From assembly GCF_026625885.1 (NCBI RefSeq), contig NZ_CP113068.1, forward strand, positions 2,356,001-2,420,000: DNA of 64,000 bases. Reading direction: 5' to 3'. The position numbers and the translations under genes are program-made. This stretch comes from Roseateles sp. SL47 (lineage in GTDB: Bacteria > Pseudomonadota > Gammaproteobacteria > Burkholderiales > Burkholderiaceae_C). The notes beneath the pieces were generated by a model. The model did not search any database and was not told the origin of the DNA. It was given only the letters and a program-made list of their open reading frames with translations. Numbering within the stretch: position 1 is the first letter of the stretch; every line of letters starts with the position of its first letter. Below, one piece after another: positions 1 to 8,804 of the stretch.

Positions 1-823
1 CCGCCACACGTCGTGCCGCTTCGTCCAGCAGACGGAAGCCGCTCCCGTTGGCGATCAGAACCTCCGCCGCCCGGCCGTTTTCATCGACCTTCACCCGCAG
101 CCGCACGAGACCCTGGACGCCACGCTCGCGCAGCAAGGCGGGATAGTGGCGGGCGGTCTGGCTGTCCCGGCACTGCTGGTAGTTGGCGGGCACGGTGGCC
201 GGCTGGTCCTGCGCGGTTGCGGGATCGGAGCGGGCGGCTGCCAGGAGCTGCGTCGGTGGGACGGCGGTTGCCATCACGCCGCTGTGGGCAGGGACGGAAG
301 TGGGGGCTGAGGGCGCGGCCTCAGTCGTGGATCCCGTGGTGCCAGAAACGTCGGCAACTCGGGGGGAGGCACCGCTCGGCTGCAAGGGGACCTGGGGCCG
401 GACATCCGAGCCCAGCGCCGTCGCAACGGGTTGGGATTCAGACGGGTGGCGCTCTGGGGAAACGTCCATGCCGATCGTCGGGATCGGCAGGACAGGAATA
501 GCGGGTGGTGCCGCCAGGGATGCCACCACGGCGGGCGTGGTCCGTGTGGTCGGCGCAGCGGGTGTGGCCCAGGACGAGGGTTCAAACAGTGGCCGGACCG
601 CCACCCATTGCATCGATGAGGGCGGCACGGTGGCTACCTTGGGCAGGGGTGCGTGCGAGCGTGTGCCCAGCAGTGCCAGCAGCAGGAGGCCGTGTACCGC
701 CACGGTGGCAATGCCCCCGTGCCAGCGCAGGCGCCCACCGGCCTTGTGTGCTCCTTCCAGGGCGGGCGAGAAGCCGTGGCTTGCCGGAGCACGCCCCCCG
801 GCATTCATCACCCAGGCACTCAT
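1..823 (-). CDS. tonB: TonB-family energy transducer, 3' end beyond window
   Basis: The frame is open from an ATG at 823 to the window edge, giving about 274 visible residues. A short cytoplasmic N-terminus is followed by one hydrophobic segment (about residues 36-52). A long Pro/Ala/Thr-rich stretch fits a periplasm-spanning linker. The beginning of a TonB C-terminal domain follows (YPALLRERGVQGLVRLRVKV, then a DENGRA turn). TonB couples the inner-membrane proton gradient to outer-membrane receptors. The start overlaps the hmuV stop as ATGA, so the gene is the last visible member of the haem operon and presumably serves the receptor at 4771. exbB and exbD are not in the window and may lie beyond the edge. 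Confidence 0.88.
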   Translation of the reverse strand, partial: MSAWVMNAGGRAPASHGFSPALEGAHKAGGRLRWHGGIATVAVHGLLLLALLGTRSHAPLPKVATVPPSSMQWVAVRPLFEPSSWATPAAPTTRTTPAVVASLAAPPAIPVLPIPTIGMDVSPERHPSESQPVATALGSDVRPQVPLQPSGASPRVADVSGTTGSTTEAAPSAPTSVPAHSGVMATAVPPTQLLAAARSDPATAQDQPATVPANYQQCRDSQTARHYPALLRERGVQGLVRLRVKVDENGRAAEVLIANGSGFRLLDEAARRVA

Positions 824-1695
824 CGCCCGACCTCCCGCAGCGGTGTCATCGGCGGCGGCATGACCGGTGTCATGGCCGGCGTCATGACCGGTGTCGTTGG
901 CGGCGCCGTTAGAGGCGCCGTTAGCGGCGTCTGCAGCGGCGTCATCATCGGCAGCATTGCCATGCCGTGCTCATCCTGCAGCAACCGCATGCGCGTGCCA
1001 TAGAGCTGTTCCAGCAGGGGCTGCGTGGAGGGCAGTGCATCGCAGTCTGCAATCAGCCGGCCGTCCTTCACCATCCACAGGCGGTCGAAATGATTCAAGG
1101 CCAGGTTGACGTCGTGCAGCACCGCCACGAGCGCATGCCCACGCTGTGCCGCAAAGCGGCTGATGGCGTGCATCAGCGACAGCGTCAGCCCCGGATCCAG
1201 TGCCGCCAGCGGTTCATCGACCAGCAGCAAGCCCTCGCGCTCATCCCACGCCTGCGCCAATACGCGTGCCAATTGCACACGCGCCTGCTCGCCGCCCGAG
1301 AGCGTGTCGAAGCGGCGGCCGATGAGATGGTCCGCCTGTGCCTGCACCAGAGCCTGCTGAACGATCTCGGACTGATCGGGGTCTTGCTGTCGGGCCACCC
1401 GGCCGAGCGCCACCACCAGTTCCACCGGCAGGCCGAACGCCACGCCCTGCTGCTGCGGTAGCACCGCACGGCGGCGTGCCAGGGCCTGCGGCGACCAGGC
1501 CGACAAGGGCCGTCGGTCCAGCAGCACCTCCCCTTCGGACGGCTGGAGCTCCCGCGACATCAATCGCAGCAGCGTGGATTTGCCCGCGCCGCTGGGGCCG
1601 AGAATGGCGACCCGCTCCCCGGCCATGAGCCGCAAGTGGATGGGCCCGAGGCGCAGGTCACCCATCAACAGGCGGACGTGATTCATCACCAGCAT
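820..1695 (-). CDS. hmuV: Haem ABC transporter ATPase HmuV
   Basis: This is the ATP-binding subunit of the FecCD-type haem importer. From the ATG at 1695 (overlapping the hmuU stop as TGATG) it has 291 residues: Walker A GPSGAGKST at 33-41, signature LSGGE at 132-136 and Walker B LLLVDEP at about 156-162. The fold should finish near residue 250. The last 40 or so residues are a low-complexity Met/Thr/Pro tail (units such as MTPLQTPLTAPL) encoded by imperfect short repeats at 840-945, which is unusual for HmuV. An ATG three codons downstream (1686) is an alternative start. A frame continues upstream without a start signal and overlaps hmuU, so I discounted it. Confidence 0.92.
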   Translation of the reverse strand: MLVMNHVRLLMGDLRLGPIHLRLMAGERVAILGPSGAGKSTLLRLMSRELQPSEGEVLLDRRPLSAWSPQALARRRAVLPQQQGVAFGLPVELVVALGRVARQQDPDQSEIVQQALVQAQADHLIGRRFDTLSGGEQARVQLARVLAQAWDEREGLLLVDEPLAALDPGLTLSLMHAISRFAAQRGHALVAVLHDVNLALNHFDRLWMVKDGRLIADCDALPSTQPLLEQLYGTRMRLLQDEHGMAMLPMMTPLQTPLTAPLTAPPTTPVMTPAMTPVMPPPMTPLREVGR

Positions 1696-2762
1696 CAGGC
1701 ACTCCCCATCCGGCGGACCGTGCCGCGTAGCAGCACCAGGAACCACGGCGCCCCGATCAGCGCGCTGAACACCCCCACGGGGATCTCCGCCGGCACGGCC
1801 AGCGTGCGGGCCAGGGTGTCTGCCACCAACAGCAGCAGTGCGCCGGACAGCATGGCGCAGGGCAGCACCCGGCGCAGATCCGCACCCACCCATTGCCGCG
1901 CCAGATGAGGCGCCATCAGCCCGATGAAGCCGATGCTGCCGCACCACGCCACAGCCAAGGCGGCCAGCAGCGCCACGATGCCGATGGCCGCATGGCGAAG
2001 TCGCTCCACATCGATGCCGACGTGCGCGGCGGTCGCCTCGCCGAGTGCCAGCGCGTTGAGTTGGGGGCCCAGGGTCCGCGCGGCCAGGCCCATCAGGGCC
2101 AGTGCGGTGAGCATCACCAGCGCCATGGTCCAGGTGGCCCCGGCCAGTGAGCCCAGCGTCCAGAAGTTGAGGGCGCGCAGTTGATCGTCATTGGCCAGAA
2201 AGCTGCACAGGCCGACCAGCGCGAAGGTCATTGCCTGTAGCGCCAGGCCACACAGCAGCAGCGCGGCAATCGAGCCTGGTGCCAGCCATCGGGACAGGCG
2301 CTGCAGCAAAAGGCACACTGCCAGCGCACCCACAAAACCCACGGCGGGTGTGATCCACAGCCGGGCCTGCGCGGGCAAGGCCAGGTGCAGGCCAGAGAAC
2401 ACGGTCAGCGCCAAGGCCACGGCCGCCGCTGCACCGCTGGTCACGCCCAGCAGACCGGGCTCCGCCATCGGGTTGCGGAACAGCGCCTGGCAGAGCGTGC
2501 CTGCCAGGCCCAGGGCAGCGCCCACCGCCAGCGTCAGCACCACACGAGGCAGGCGCAATTGCCACAGCACATGTGCGCCGGCGCTGGGGGCGCTGTCGAG
2601 CCAGGGGGCTCGGAGCCAGTCCGACGCCGTGATCGGTACGGCGCCGACATGCACCGCCACCATCACCGCCAAACCGAGCGCAGCGGCGAGCAGTGCAGCC
2701 CGTGGCCACTCTCGGGGCGGGGCCACCAAGCGGTGAGGGAGCGCGGAACCTGAGGTGCTCAT
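1695..2762 (-). CDS. hmuU: Haem ABC transporter permease HmuU (FecCD family)
   Basis: A 355-residue inner-membrane permease with about ten hydrophobic segments and the FecCD/BtuC pattern. Recognisable stretches are LRLPRVVLTLAVGAALGLAG near the N-terminus, GLLGVTSGAAAAVAL, and the coupling-loop region GLMAPHLARQWVGADLR near residue 280. It forms the membrane channel with HmuV on the cytoplasmic side and HmuT in the periplasm. It starts 6 bp after the hmuT stop and overlaps hmuV, so the three are translated as one unit. Length is normal for the family. Exact substrate (haem) is inferred from the neighbouring hemP, hmuS and receptor genes. Confidence 0.93.
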   Translation of the reverse strand: MSTSGSALPHRLVAPPREWPRAALLAAALGLAVMVAVHVGAVPITASDWLRAPWLDSAPSAGAHVLWQLRLPRVVLTLAVGAALGLAGTLCQALFRNPMAEPGLLGVTSGAAAAVALALTVFSGLHLALPAQARLWITPAVGFVGALAVCLLLQRLSRWLAPGSIAALLLCGLALQAMTFALVGLCSFLANDDQLRALNFWTLGSLAGATWTMALVMLTALALMGLAARTLGPQLNALALGEATAAHVGIDVERLRHAAIGIVALLAALAVAWCGSIGFIGLMAPHLARQWVGADLRRVLPCAMLSGALLLLVADTLARTLAVPAEIPVGVFSALIGAPWFLVLLRGTVRRMGSA

Positions 2763-2768
2763 GGGGAT

Positions 2769-3647
2769 TCAGGCCGTTGATCCACTGTGGAGGGCGGTCG
2801 CCAGCTGGGCCAACGCTTGCGGGAGCCGGGGGCCGAACCCCAGCATCTCCATCGTTTCCAGGCTGACCACGCGCCGACGCTGTGCTGCCGGGGTCTGTGC
2901 GAGCCCCGGCATCCGCAGCAGGCCGTCGATGCCGCCAGCGGCCTCCACGCCCTGGGTGGTGGCCAGGATCACATCGGGCGCCGCCGCAATCGCTGCTTCC
3001 GGCGAGAGGGATTTGTAGCCTTGGACCTCGCCTAGCGCATTGACGGCGCCAGCGTAGGTGATCATGGCGTCGGCCGCGGTGCCGCTGCCGGAGATGCGCG
3101 CCTGATTGCCGGCGTTGGACAGCACAAACAGAACACGCGGCGGACGATGGCCGGCCGAGACGCGGGCCACCGTCTGGCGTGTTTCCGCCCACGATTGCTG
3201 CAGCCTGTCGATCAGCGTCTTGGCGGCCGCCGGCCGGTTCAGCAGTTCCCCCAGCTTGCGGGTGCGATCCACCACACCTTCAAAGCGGTGATCCGCGCGC
3301 AGCACGTGCAGCGGAATGCGAGCGGACTGGAGCTGCCCCAGCACGGCTGGTGGGCCGGCTTCCTCGGTGGCCACGATCATCGTGGGCGCCAGCGACAGCA
3401 GGCCCTCGGCCGCCAGCGTGCGTGCATAGCCCACATTCGGCAGGCGGGTCGCTTCCACCGGATAGAGCGACGTACTGTCGACGCCGACCAGATCCCCCTG
3501 AGCGCCCATGGCGTAGATGAGTTCTGTGAGGGCGCCTCCGACGCTGATCACGCGGGGTGCAGCACTCCAGGCCAGGCGTGGCGCTGCGACCATCGGCGCC
3601 GCGACCCATGCGGGCGCCGTGCTCAGCCACTGACGACGCGTCAGCAT
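2769..3647 (-). CDS. hmuT: Haem-binding periplasmic protein HmuT
   Basis: A 292-residue class III periplasmic binding protein (BtuF/FepB-like). The N-terminus carries a twin Arg (LTRRQWL) ahead of a hydrophobic stretch ending near WSAAP, consistent with Tat or Sec export. The mature part opens with RVISVGGALTELIYAMG and contains the GVDSTSLYPVEATRLPNVGY segment typical of HmuT/HutB haem binders. It captures haem in the periplasm and passes it to HmuUV. Its ATG overlaps the hmuS stop (ATGCTGA), implying translational coupling. Confidence 0.92.
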   Translation of the reverse strand: MLTRRQWLSTAPAWVAAPMVAAPRLAWSAAPRVISVGGALTELIYAMGAQGDLVGVDSTSLYPVEATRLPNVGYARTLAAEGLLSLAPTMIVATEEAGPPAVLGQLQSARIPLHVLRADHRFEGVVDRTRKLGELLNRPAAAKTLIDRLQQSWAETRQTVARVSAGHRPPRVLFVLSNAGNQARISGSGTAADAMITYAGAVNALGEVQGYKSLSPEAAIAAAPDVILATTQGVEAAGGIDGLLRMPGLAQTPAAQRRRVVSLETMEMLGFGPRLPQALAQLATALHSGSTA

Positions 3648-4738
3648 GGCACGAGCTCCGTCTGGCCTTCCACCATGCTCTCCAGCAGTTGCCGCCAGTC
3701 GCAGCGCTCCGCCTGCCCGGGCTTGCGCTCGCCAAACAGCATGGCGATGGTGCGGCCCTGTGCATCAAACAGCTCCATCGAGCAGACGAGGCCATCGACG
3801 GTGGGTTTGCGCACCAGCCAGGCACTGGCGATATGGTCTTCCCGCAGGTGGAGGTTGAACCCCGGGTCCAGCACATTGAGCCAGGGGCCCATCATCACCA
3901 CCTGGTGGATGGGGCCGCTATGGATCTGGATCATGCCCGGGTTGCCCACAAACACCATGATGGACACACCTTGCTGCGCCGCACGGCTCAGCAGTTCCTG
4001 GGCGCTGGAGCGCGGCAAGGGCTGCACGAATCGGGGCTCGGCCAGGCGCAGGGCCTGCACACGGCTCAGGCCGTGGCGCTTGAGCAGGCCGAAGAAGTCG
4101 TGGGTGTCTCGCAGGTCGGCCCATTCGGCGTGGAAGGTAGCGAGGTTGATGGCGCTGTCCGGTTGCTCGGCGGGTTCCTGCCAGGCTTCGGCCGGAACCA
4201 GCCCAGGCGCCTGGTCTTCTGACTGGAATTGCGCCACCAGGGCTTCATAAGCCGCCAGATCGCTTTCCGGTTTGACGAAGATCTTGTGGAGGGCGCCTCC
4301 GGCGGCATCGAAGAATTGCAGGCTGCGCTGCAGGGCGCCGTCGGCCAGACGTTCGGTCACGGCAAAGCCATGCTGCCAATGGCTGTAAAACACCCGCAGG
4401 TCGATTTCGCCACCCAGCACCAGGCCGGTCTGGCCTTGGGGTCCTAGCGCGCTGACCTTGCGGTAGACGCCCACCTTCTCATGGACGCAGGACTCGTTGC
4501 GCGTCAGCGCCATCACCGGGCCCAGGGGCTCCACGGCCGCCATCAGGTCTTGCCAATCCGCCCGCAGCCGGCAGGCCTTGAGCGGGGATTCGGCGTCGGT
4601 GAAGGGGCCGACGTGGGCGGCCAGCAGTTCGCCTTCGGAGATCTGCAGGGCTTCGGCAATGTCGCGATGGCGGGCACGGCGTTCCTGGCGGGCCGTGGCA
4701 AAGGCCTGGCGAAGGGCGGTGTAGCGAGCGTGTTGCAT
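3641..4738 (-). CDS. hmuS: Haem-degrading/haem-carrier protein HmuS
   Basis: A 365-residue HemS/ChuS-family cytoplasmic protein built from two HemS-like halves. The first half has ISEGELLAAHVG and MALTRNESCVHEKVGVY, and the second has AEWADLRDTHDFFGLLKRHG and IQIHSGPIHQVVMMGPWLNV. Family members bind imported haem and either deliver it or open the ring to release iron. I chose the ATG at 4738 because AAGGAG lies 7 nt upstream; an upstream in-frame start at 4762 lacks such a site. It lies 32 bp after the receptor gene and overlaps hmuT. Confidence 0.92.
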   Translation of the reverse strand: MQHARYTALRQAFATARQERRARHRDIAEALQISEGELLAAHVGPFTDAESPLKACRLRADWQDLMAAVEPLGPVMALTRNESCVHEKVGVYRKVSALGPQGQTGLVLGGEIDLRVFYSHWQHGFAVTERLADGALQRSLQFFDAAGGALHKIFVKPESDLAAYEALVAQFQSEDQAPGLVPAEAWQEPAEQPDSAINLATFHAEWADLRDTHDFFGLLKRHGLSRVQALRLAEPRFVQPLPRSSAQELLSRAAQQGVSIMVFVGNPGMIQIHSGPIHQVVMMGPWLNVLDPGFNLHLREDHIASAWLVRKPTVDGLVCSMELFDAQGRTIAMLFGERKPGQAERCDWRQLLESMVEGQTELVPC

Positions 4739-4770
4739 GAGGATGCTCCTTGTGAGGGCCATGACGTCAA

Positions 4771-7035
4771 TCAGAAGTCCGCGCGCAGCGACACCTGCAG
4801 CGCGCGACCCGGGGCGGTGTAGCTGTCCAGCACGGTGCTGTTGGCCGCGACGCCGGTGACATCGCTCCAGCGCCAGTACTTGCGGTCGAACAGATTGGTG
4901 ATGGCGGCCGACAGGCTCAGCGTCTTGTTGAAGCGATACGCGCCGCCCAGGTCCACCACCTGGTAGCTGCCAGGGGCGTAGTAGGTGCTGCTGCTGATGT
5001 CGGAGGTCTTCTTGCGATTGCTGTGCTGCAGGCTGGCCCAGCCGGACCAGTCGCCGCGCTCATAACGGGCTCGCAGCGTTGCGCGCAGCGGCTGGACGCT
5101 GTTGAGCGGCGTATCCACACCGTCGGTGGTGCTGTGGCCGTCGGCATAGGCCACGGCGGCCTGCAGCGAGAAGCCGGGGGTGACGTCCCAGACGGCACGG
5201 CCCTCAACACCCTTGATACGCGCCTGGCTCAGGTTGATGTATTGATAGACGAGGTTGGCCGTGGCCAACGAGCCACTCACCACCTCCTGGCTGATGAAGT
5301 CGCGATAACGGTTGTCGTAGGCGCTCAACTGCCAACGGATGCTCGGGCCGACCTGGCCGCGCACGCCCAGCTCCCAGCTGTTGGCATGTTCCGGTTTGAG
5401 AGTCGGGTTGCCGATGCTGGAGTAGCCGTAGATCGGGTTGGAAAAGGAGTTGTTGACCTGGTCCGGTGTCGGGGCGCGGAAGCCCTGGGCCCACTGCACA
5501 TAGGGCTGCAGCCATTCGGTGGCGCGCCAGATGGCGCCGAGGCGTGGCGTGATGGCGTGGTCGGAGAGATTCACCGCTTCGCCGGTGTAGCCCTCGGTCT
5601 TCGGTGAAAGCTTGTAATGCTCGAAGCGCAGGGCCGGAATCAGCGACACGTTGCCGAGCTCGATCTCATCCTGCAGGAAGGCGCCGGCCAGCAGATAGTT
5701 GGTTTTCGGGAAGGGGCGGCTGGGGAAGGTTTCTCCGGCGGGTGGCACGGTGCCATCGCGAGTGGCCTCGATGGCGTTGCGGCTCACGTCCAGCCCGTAG
5801 CTCAGGCGCTGGCCTTGCAACTGGGTCTGGGCCTGTGAACTGAGGCCGATGAGGTGTTCCTTGTAATTCGTGTAGCGGGTGCGGTCGGTGGCGGAATAGC
5901 GGTCCTCGTAGGAGAACTGGTCGGTCTCGCTGTCCTGCACGTAGAGATGAGTGGTGGCCTGCTGGATCCAGGTCGCGTTCAAGTCTTCATAACGATGTTC
6001 CAGCGACACCCGCTGGCGATCCATCTTGTCGTTGGCGGTGAGGCCGATGACGGCGGTGGAGGCGGGGGTGCTCGTCGGCACGGTGACGCCGGTGAGGACA
6101 TCGGTGTCGATCTTGCGTTCGCGGTATTCCACCGTGCCCGTGAGCCGGTGCTGGGCGTTGACGCGGTAGGCCAGCTTGGCCATGACGCTATTGGTGTCGA
6201 TATCGGTGGGGTTGGGAGCGGTACGGGTGCTGTTGGTGGCGTTGTTATCGCCCTGGTTCTTGGTCTCGTGACCGCGGCGGACGGAGGCCTGGACCAGGCT
6301 GGACCAATCGCCGCTGCTGAAGGCGACCGCTGCGCTGACGGTCTTGGAGCTGTCGACCGTTTGCAGGCCGAGCTTGGCGTAGCCGGCGAAGGTCTTGCCG
6401 TCCTTCAGCAGGTCTTCCGGGGAGAGGGTGCGCATGACCAATGCGCCGGCGAGGCCGTCGCTGCCATAGCTGGTGGAGGCGGGGCCGCGCAGGACTTCGG
6501 CGGTGGAGAGGCTGTCCAGGTCGACAAAGTCGGCGCGGCCGCTGGCGAACGGGCCGAAGGAGAAGCTCTGGGGGATGCGGATGCCGTCCACCATCATCAG
6601 CACCTGATTGCCTTCCAGGCCGCGGATGTTGATGCCTTCATTGCCGGCGCGTCCGGTGGACACGCCGGCGGCGGTGAAGCGCGGCGTCATGGCTTTCACC
6701 GACAGATCGACTTCATCGCTGAGCAGGTCCTTCAGATCGCGCGCATCCCGCCGGTCCAGATCCTTGCGAGTGATGACGGTGACCGTATTGGGGACGGAGG
6801 CGGTTGACCGCTCGGTGCGGGTGGCACTGACGGTGACCTCGCCTGCGGCGCTGGCCACGGCAGCCGTGGCTGCAGAAGCTGCAGTGTCTTTAGCGGCTGC
6901 AGAGGCGGAACTGGTGCCGGCGGAAGCGGTGGTGCTCAGGGCCTCTTTGGGAGGCGAGCTTGGCGCGGCTTGCGCGAAGGCGAGCGGGAATGCGGCGGCG
7001 AGTGCGAGCGCGACAGGCGTCTGGCGCAGAGACAT
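4771..7035 (-). CDS. hmuR: TonB-dependent haem/haemoglobin receptor
   Basis: A 754-residue outer-membrane receptor. A signal peptide (MSLRQTPVALALAAAFPLAF) is followed by an Ala/Ser-rich stretch and the plug domain (RTERSTASVPNTVTVITRKD). The barrel ends in the aromatic residue of ALQVSLRADF. The haem-receptor signatures GFRAP (FRAP box) and NPTLKPE (NPNL-like box) are both present. It imports haem using TonB, plausibly the one at position 1-823. The ATG at 7035 is preferred because it begins the signal peptide; an in-frame upstream start at 7128 would add 31 residues of unrelated composition. A weak sigma-70-like promoter (TTGTTC, 16 nt, TACAAC; 7093-7120) may drive it apart from hemP. Confidence 0.93.
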   Translation of the reverse strand: MSLRQTPVALALAAAFPLAFAQAAPSSPPKEALSTTASAGTSSASAAAKDTAASAATAAVASAAGEVTVSATRTERSTASVPNTVTVITRKDLDRRDARDLKDLLSDEVDLSVKAMTPRFTAAGVSTGRAGNEGINIRGLEGNQVLMMVDGIRIPQSFSFGPFASGRADFVDLDSLSTAEVLRGPASTSYGSDGLAGALVMRTLSPEDLLKDGKTFAGYAKLGLQTVDSSKTVSAAVAFSSGDWSSLVQASVRRGHETKNQGDNNATNSTRTAPNPTDIDTNSVMAKLAYRVNAQHRLTGTVEYRERKIDTDVLTGVTVPTSTPASTAVIGLTANDKMDRQRVSLEHRYEDLNATWIQQATTHLYVQDSETDQFSYEDRYSATDRTRYTNYKEHLIGLSSQAQTQLQGQRLSYGLDVSRNAIEATRDGTVPPAGETFPSRPFPKTNYLLAGAFLQDEIELGNVSLIPALRFEHYKLSPKTEGYTGEAVNLSDHAITPRLGAIWRATEWLQPYVQWAQGFRAPTPDQVNNSFSNPIYGYSSIGNPTLKPEHANSWELGVRGQVGPSIRWQLSAYDNRYRDFISQEVVSGSLATANLVYQYINLSQARIKGVEGRAVWDVTPGFSLQAAVAYADGHSTTDGVDTPLNSVQPLRATLRARYERGDWSGWASLQHSNRKKTSDISSSTYYAPGSYQVVDLGGAYRFNKTLSLSAAITNLFDRKYWRWSDVTGVAANSTVLDSYTAPGRALQVSLRADF

Positions 7036-7175
7036 GGTGCTGAGGTCCTGGTGGATCTCGCACGGGCTGGCGCAGCGCGGGCTGGTGCGTAGGTTGTAGA
7101 AAAGAAAATCGAACGAACAAAAGAGCAATCGGCTGCGGTCCTGATCGACGCGACTCAGCCGCCAATCCTGCGGCG

Positions 7176-7545
7176 GTCACCTGTCGGCCCAGGAGCGAAG
7201 CGACAGCGGCCCTCATCCAGCCACAGCCGCAGATCTGGCTTTGCCGGACCGCTGGCTGCCGCCCCTTGGGCCCAGGAGCGAAGCCACAGCGGCCCTCATC
7301 CAGCCACAGCCGCAGATCTGGCTTTGCCGGACCGCTGGCTGCCGCCCCTTGGGCCCAGGAGCGAAGCCACAGCGGCCCTCATCCAGCCACAGCCGCAGAT
7401 CTGGCTTTGCCAGACCGCTGGCTGCCGCCCCTTGGGCCCAGGAGCGAAGCGACAGCGGCCCTCATCCAGCCACAGCCGCGGATCTGGCTTTGCCAGTCCG
7501 CTGGCTGGCGCCCCCTGGGGGCAGGAGCGAAGCGACTGGGGGGCC
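7176..7545. repeat. 83-bp tandem repeat array, about 4.4 copies
   Basis: Units begin at 7231, 7314, 7397 and 7480, each 83 bp apart, with a partial unit before 7231. The first two full units are identical. The third differs at two positions. The fourth diverges near its end into a GGGGGC-rich terminus. Each unit contains CCCAGGAGCGAAGC and GATCTGGCTTTGCC. Because 83 is not a multiple of 3, the array throws up spurious reading frames that repeat the same peptide. It fills most of the gap between hemP and the receptor gene, and a related sequence lies reversed at 26.6 kb. Confidence 0.95.
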
Positions 7546-7779
7546 CTATTTCGTGAGGATCAGCTTGCCCAACGACGTCAGGCGCAGGCGGTAGAGCTGA
7601 CCGGAATGCTCGATCTCCACCTCGCGCTCATTGCCCAGCAGCGCTTCGCTGCTGACGCGCCGCCGCTGGGGCAGGGAAGCCGCTTCATGGCGCGGCGAAC
7701 CTGACGTGGCCACGCGCGCGCTGATGTCCAGCGCGGCGGCCGGCAGGGCCTGGGTCGGGATGGTGTGATAAGCAGTCAT
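7546..7779 (-). CDS. hemP: Haemin uptake protein HemP
   Basis: A 77-residue protein ending in the family hallmark: VEIEHSGQLYRLRLTSLGKL followed by ILTK. HemP/HmuP proteins are small, and in Burkholderiales and Bradyrhizobium they act as activators needed for haem-receptor expression. The ATG at 7779 is preferred. A GTG two codons upstream is possible, and neither has a strong ribosome-binding site. It heads the haem locus but is separated from the receptor by about 510 bp containing the tandem array, so the two may be transcribed separately. A Fur-like box lies 14 bp upstream. Confidence 0.9.
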   Translation of the reverse strand: MTAYHTIPTQALPAAALDISARVATSGSPRHEAASLPQRRRVSSEALLGNEREVEIEHSGQLYRLRLTSLGKLILTK

Positions 7780-7792
7780 GTCCACATCTTAG

Positions 7793-7810
7793 ATGAGAAC
7801 GATTCGCAAT
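7793..7810. promoter_or_regulatory. Fur-like box upstream of hemP
   Basis: On the minus strand the site reads ATTGCGAATCGTTCTCAT, close to the AATGCGAAT-n-ATTCTCATT form seen before iron genes in beta-proteobacteria. It lies between hemP (minus, start 7779) and bfr (plus, start 8047) and overlaps a plausible hemP promoter (TTGCTA, 18 nt, TAAGAT). Iron-replete Fur would be expected to repress hemP here. The match is by eye. Confidence 0.7.
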
Positions 7811-8046
7811 AGCAAACGAAATCTGAAATTTGCACGCAGACATGGATCGGAACCGCTTCGCGCAAGGGACTGGGCGCGGCCTCGCCGCCCGCTACCGTGA
7901 TGCAAGTACGGGTGCGAACGCTTCGCAAAAAGAGCGTCGGGGCCGGGTCTTGTCCCCACGGCGGGTAGGGACTGAACGAGAATGCGGCCGTTGCGGGTCA
8001 ACGATCCGTTTTTGACGATTCCCGGATTTCGATTGAGGAGAAGAAC

Positions 8047-8529
8047 ATGAAGGGCGATGCCAAGGTCATCGAGTACCTCAATGCCCAGCTCAAGAATGAG
8101 CTGACGGCTATCAACCAATACTTCCTGCACTACCGCATGCTGAAGAGCTGGGGCTTTGAGCGCCTGGCCAAGCACGAGTACGAGGAATCGATTGAAGAGA
8201 TGAAGCACGCCGACAAGCTGATGGATCGCATCCTGATGCTGGAAGGCCTGCCCAATCTGCAGGACCTGGGCAAGCTCTTCATCGGCGAGAATGCCGTGGA
8301 AGTGCTGCACTGCGACCTGAAGATCGAAACGGGTTCCCATCCGCTTCTGAAGGAAGCGGTCGCTTATTGCGAGTCGGTGCGGGACTATGTGTCGCGCGAA
8401 GTCCTGGAAGAGATCCTGAAGGACACCGAGGACCATATCGACCACCTGGAAACGCAGATCGACCTGGTTGCACAGATCGGCGAACAGAACTGGCTGCAGA
8501 GCCAGGTCGGGGACGGCCCCTCGGCCTGA
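8047..8529 (+). CDS. bfr: Bacterioferritin
   Basis: A 160-residue haem-containing ferritin-like iron-storage protein. Alignment by eye with E. coli Bfr keeps the ferroxidase ligands E18, E51 and H54 and the haem-ligating Met52 in EEMKHAD, followed by the conserved [13 protein letters not shown] and the helix with [10 protein letters not shown]. Twenty-four subunits assemble a shell that oxidises and stores iron. A strong GAGGAG site precedes the ATG, and a Rho-independent terminator follows 46 bp after the stop. It is divergent from hemP. Confidence 0.97.
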   Translation: MKGDAKVIEYLNAQLKNELTAINQYFLHYRMLKSWGFERLAKHEYEESIEEMKHADKLMDRILMLEGLPNLQDLGKLFIGENAVEVLHCDLKIETGSHPLLKEAVAYCESVRDYVSREVLEEILKDTEDHIDHLETQIDLVAQIGEQNWLQSQVGDGPSA

Positions 8530-8574
8530 AACGCGATCTGTTTCCCGCCCGGGCCTTGGCCCCGGACACGCAAA

Positions 8575-8600
8575 AGCCCCGCCTGTCGGGGCTTTTTTTT
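8575..8600 (+). terminator. Rho-independent terminator after bfr
   Basis: A perfect 7-bp stem AGCCCCG / CGGGGCT with a CCTGT loop runs into a run of eight T residues. It closes the bfr transcript and separates it from bfd. Confidence 0.93.
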
Positions 8601-8804
8601 GACGTGCAGGCTGGGCCTGTGCGGACGGTGGCGGTCGCCCTGCGCAGTTGCCCCGCGACTCAAGGCAGGGTGGACATGGCCGCCGTTGTACGCTGATCGG
8701 ACACAGTTCTCCGACAAAGTCAAAGGTCTTGATGCGTCAATTGAGAGCAGTTCTTGTTTGCGTTAGCATCCGCTGCATCCAAGGAACGGCACTTTGACGC
8801 CCCC

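Noticed and set aside
7241..7704. Long plus-strand frames encoding repeated peptides such as MPDRWLPPLGPRSEA
   Set aside because: They arise from the 83-bp tandem array read in successive frames and run into the hemP gene on the other strand; no start signal or codon bias.
8737..8760. Possible Fur box before bfd (TTGAGAGCAGTTCTTGTT)
   Set aside because: Only part of one half-site fits the consensus; not better than chance by eye.
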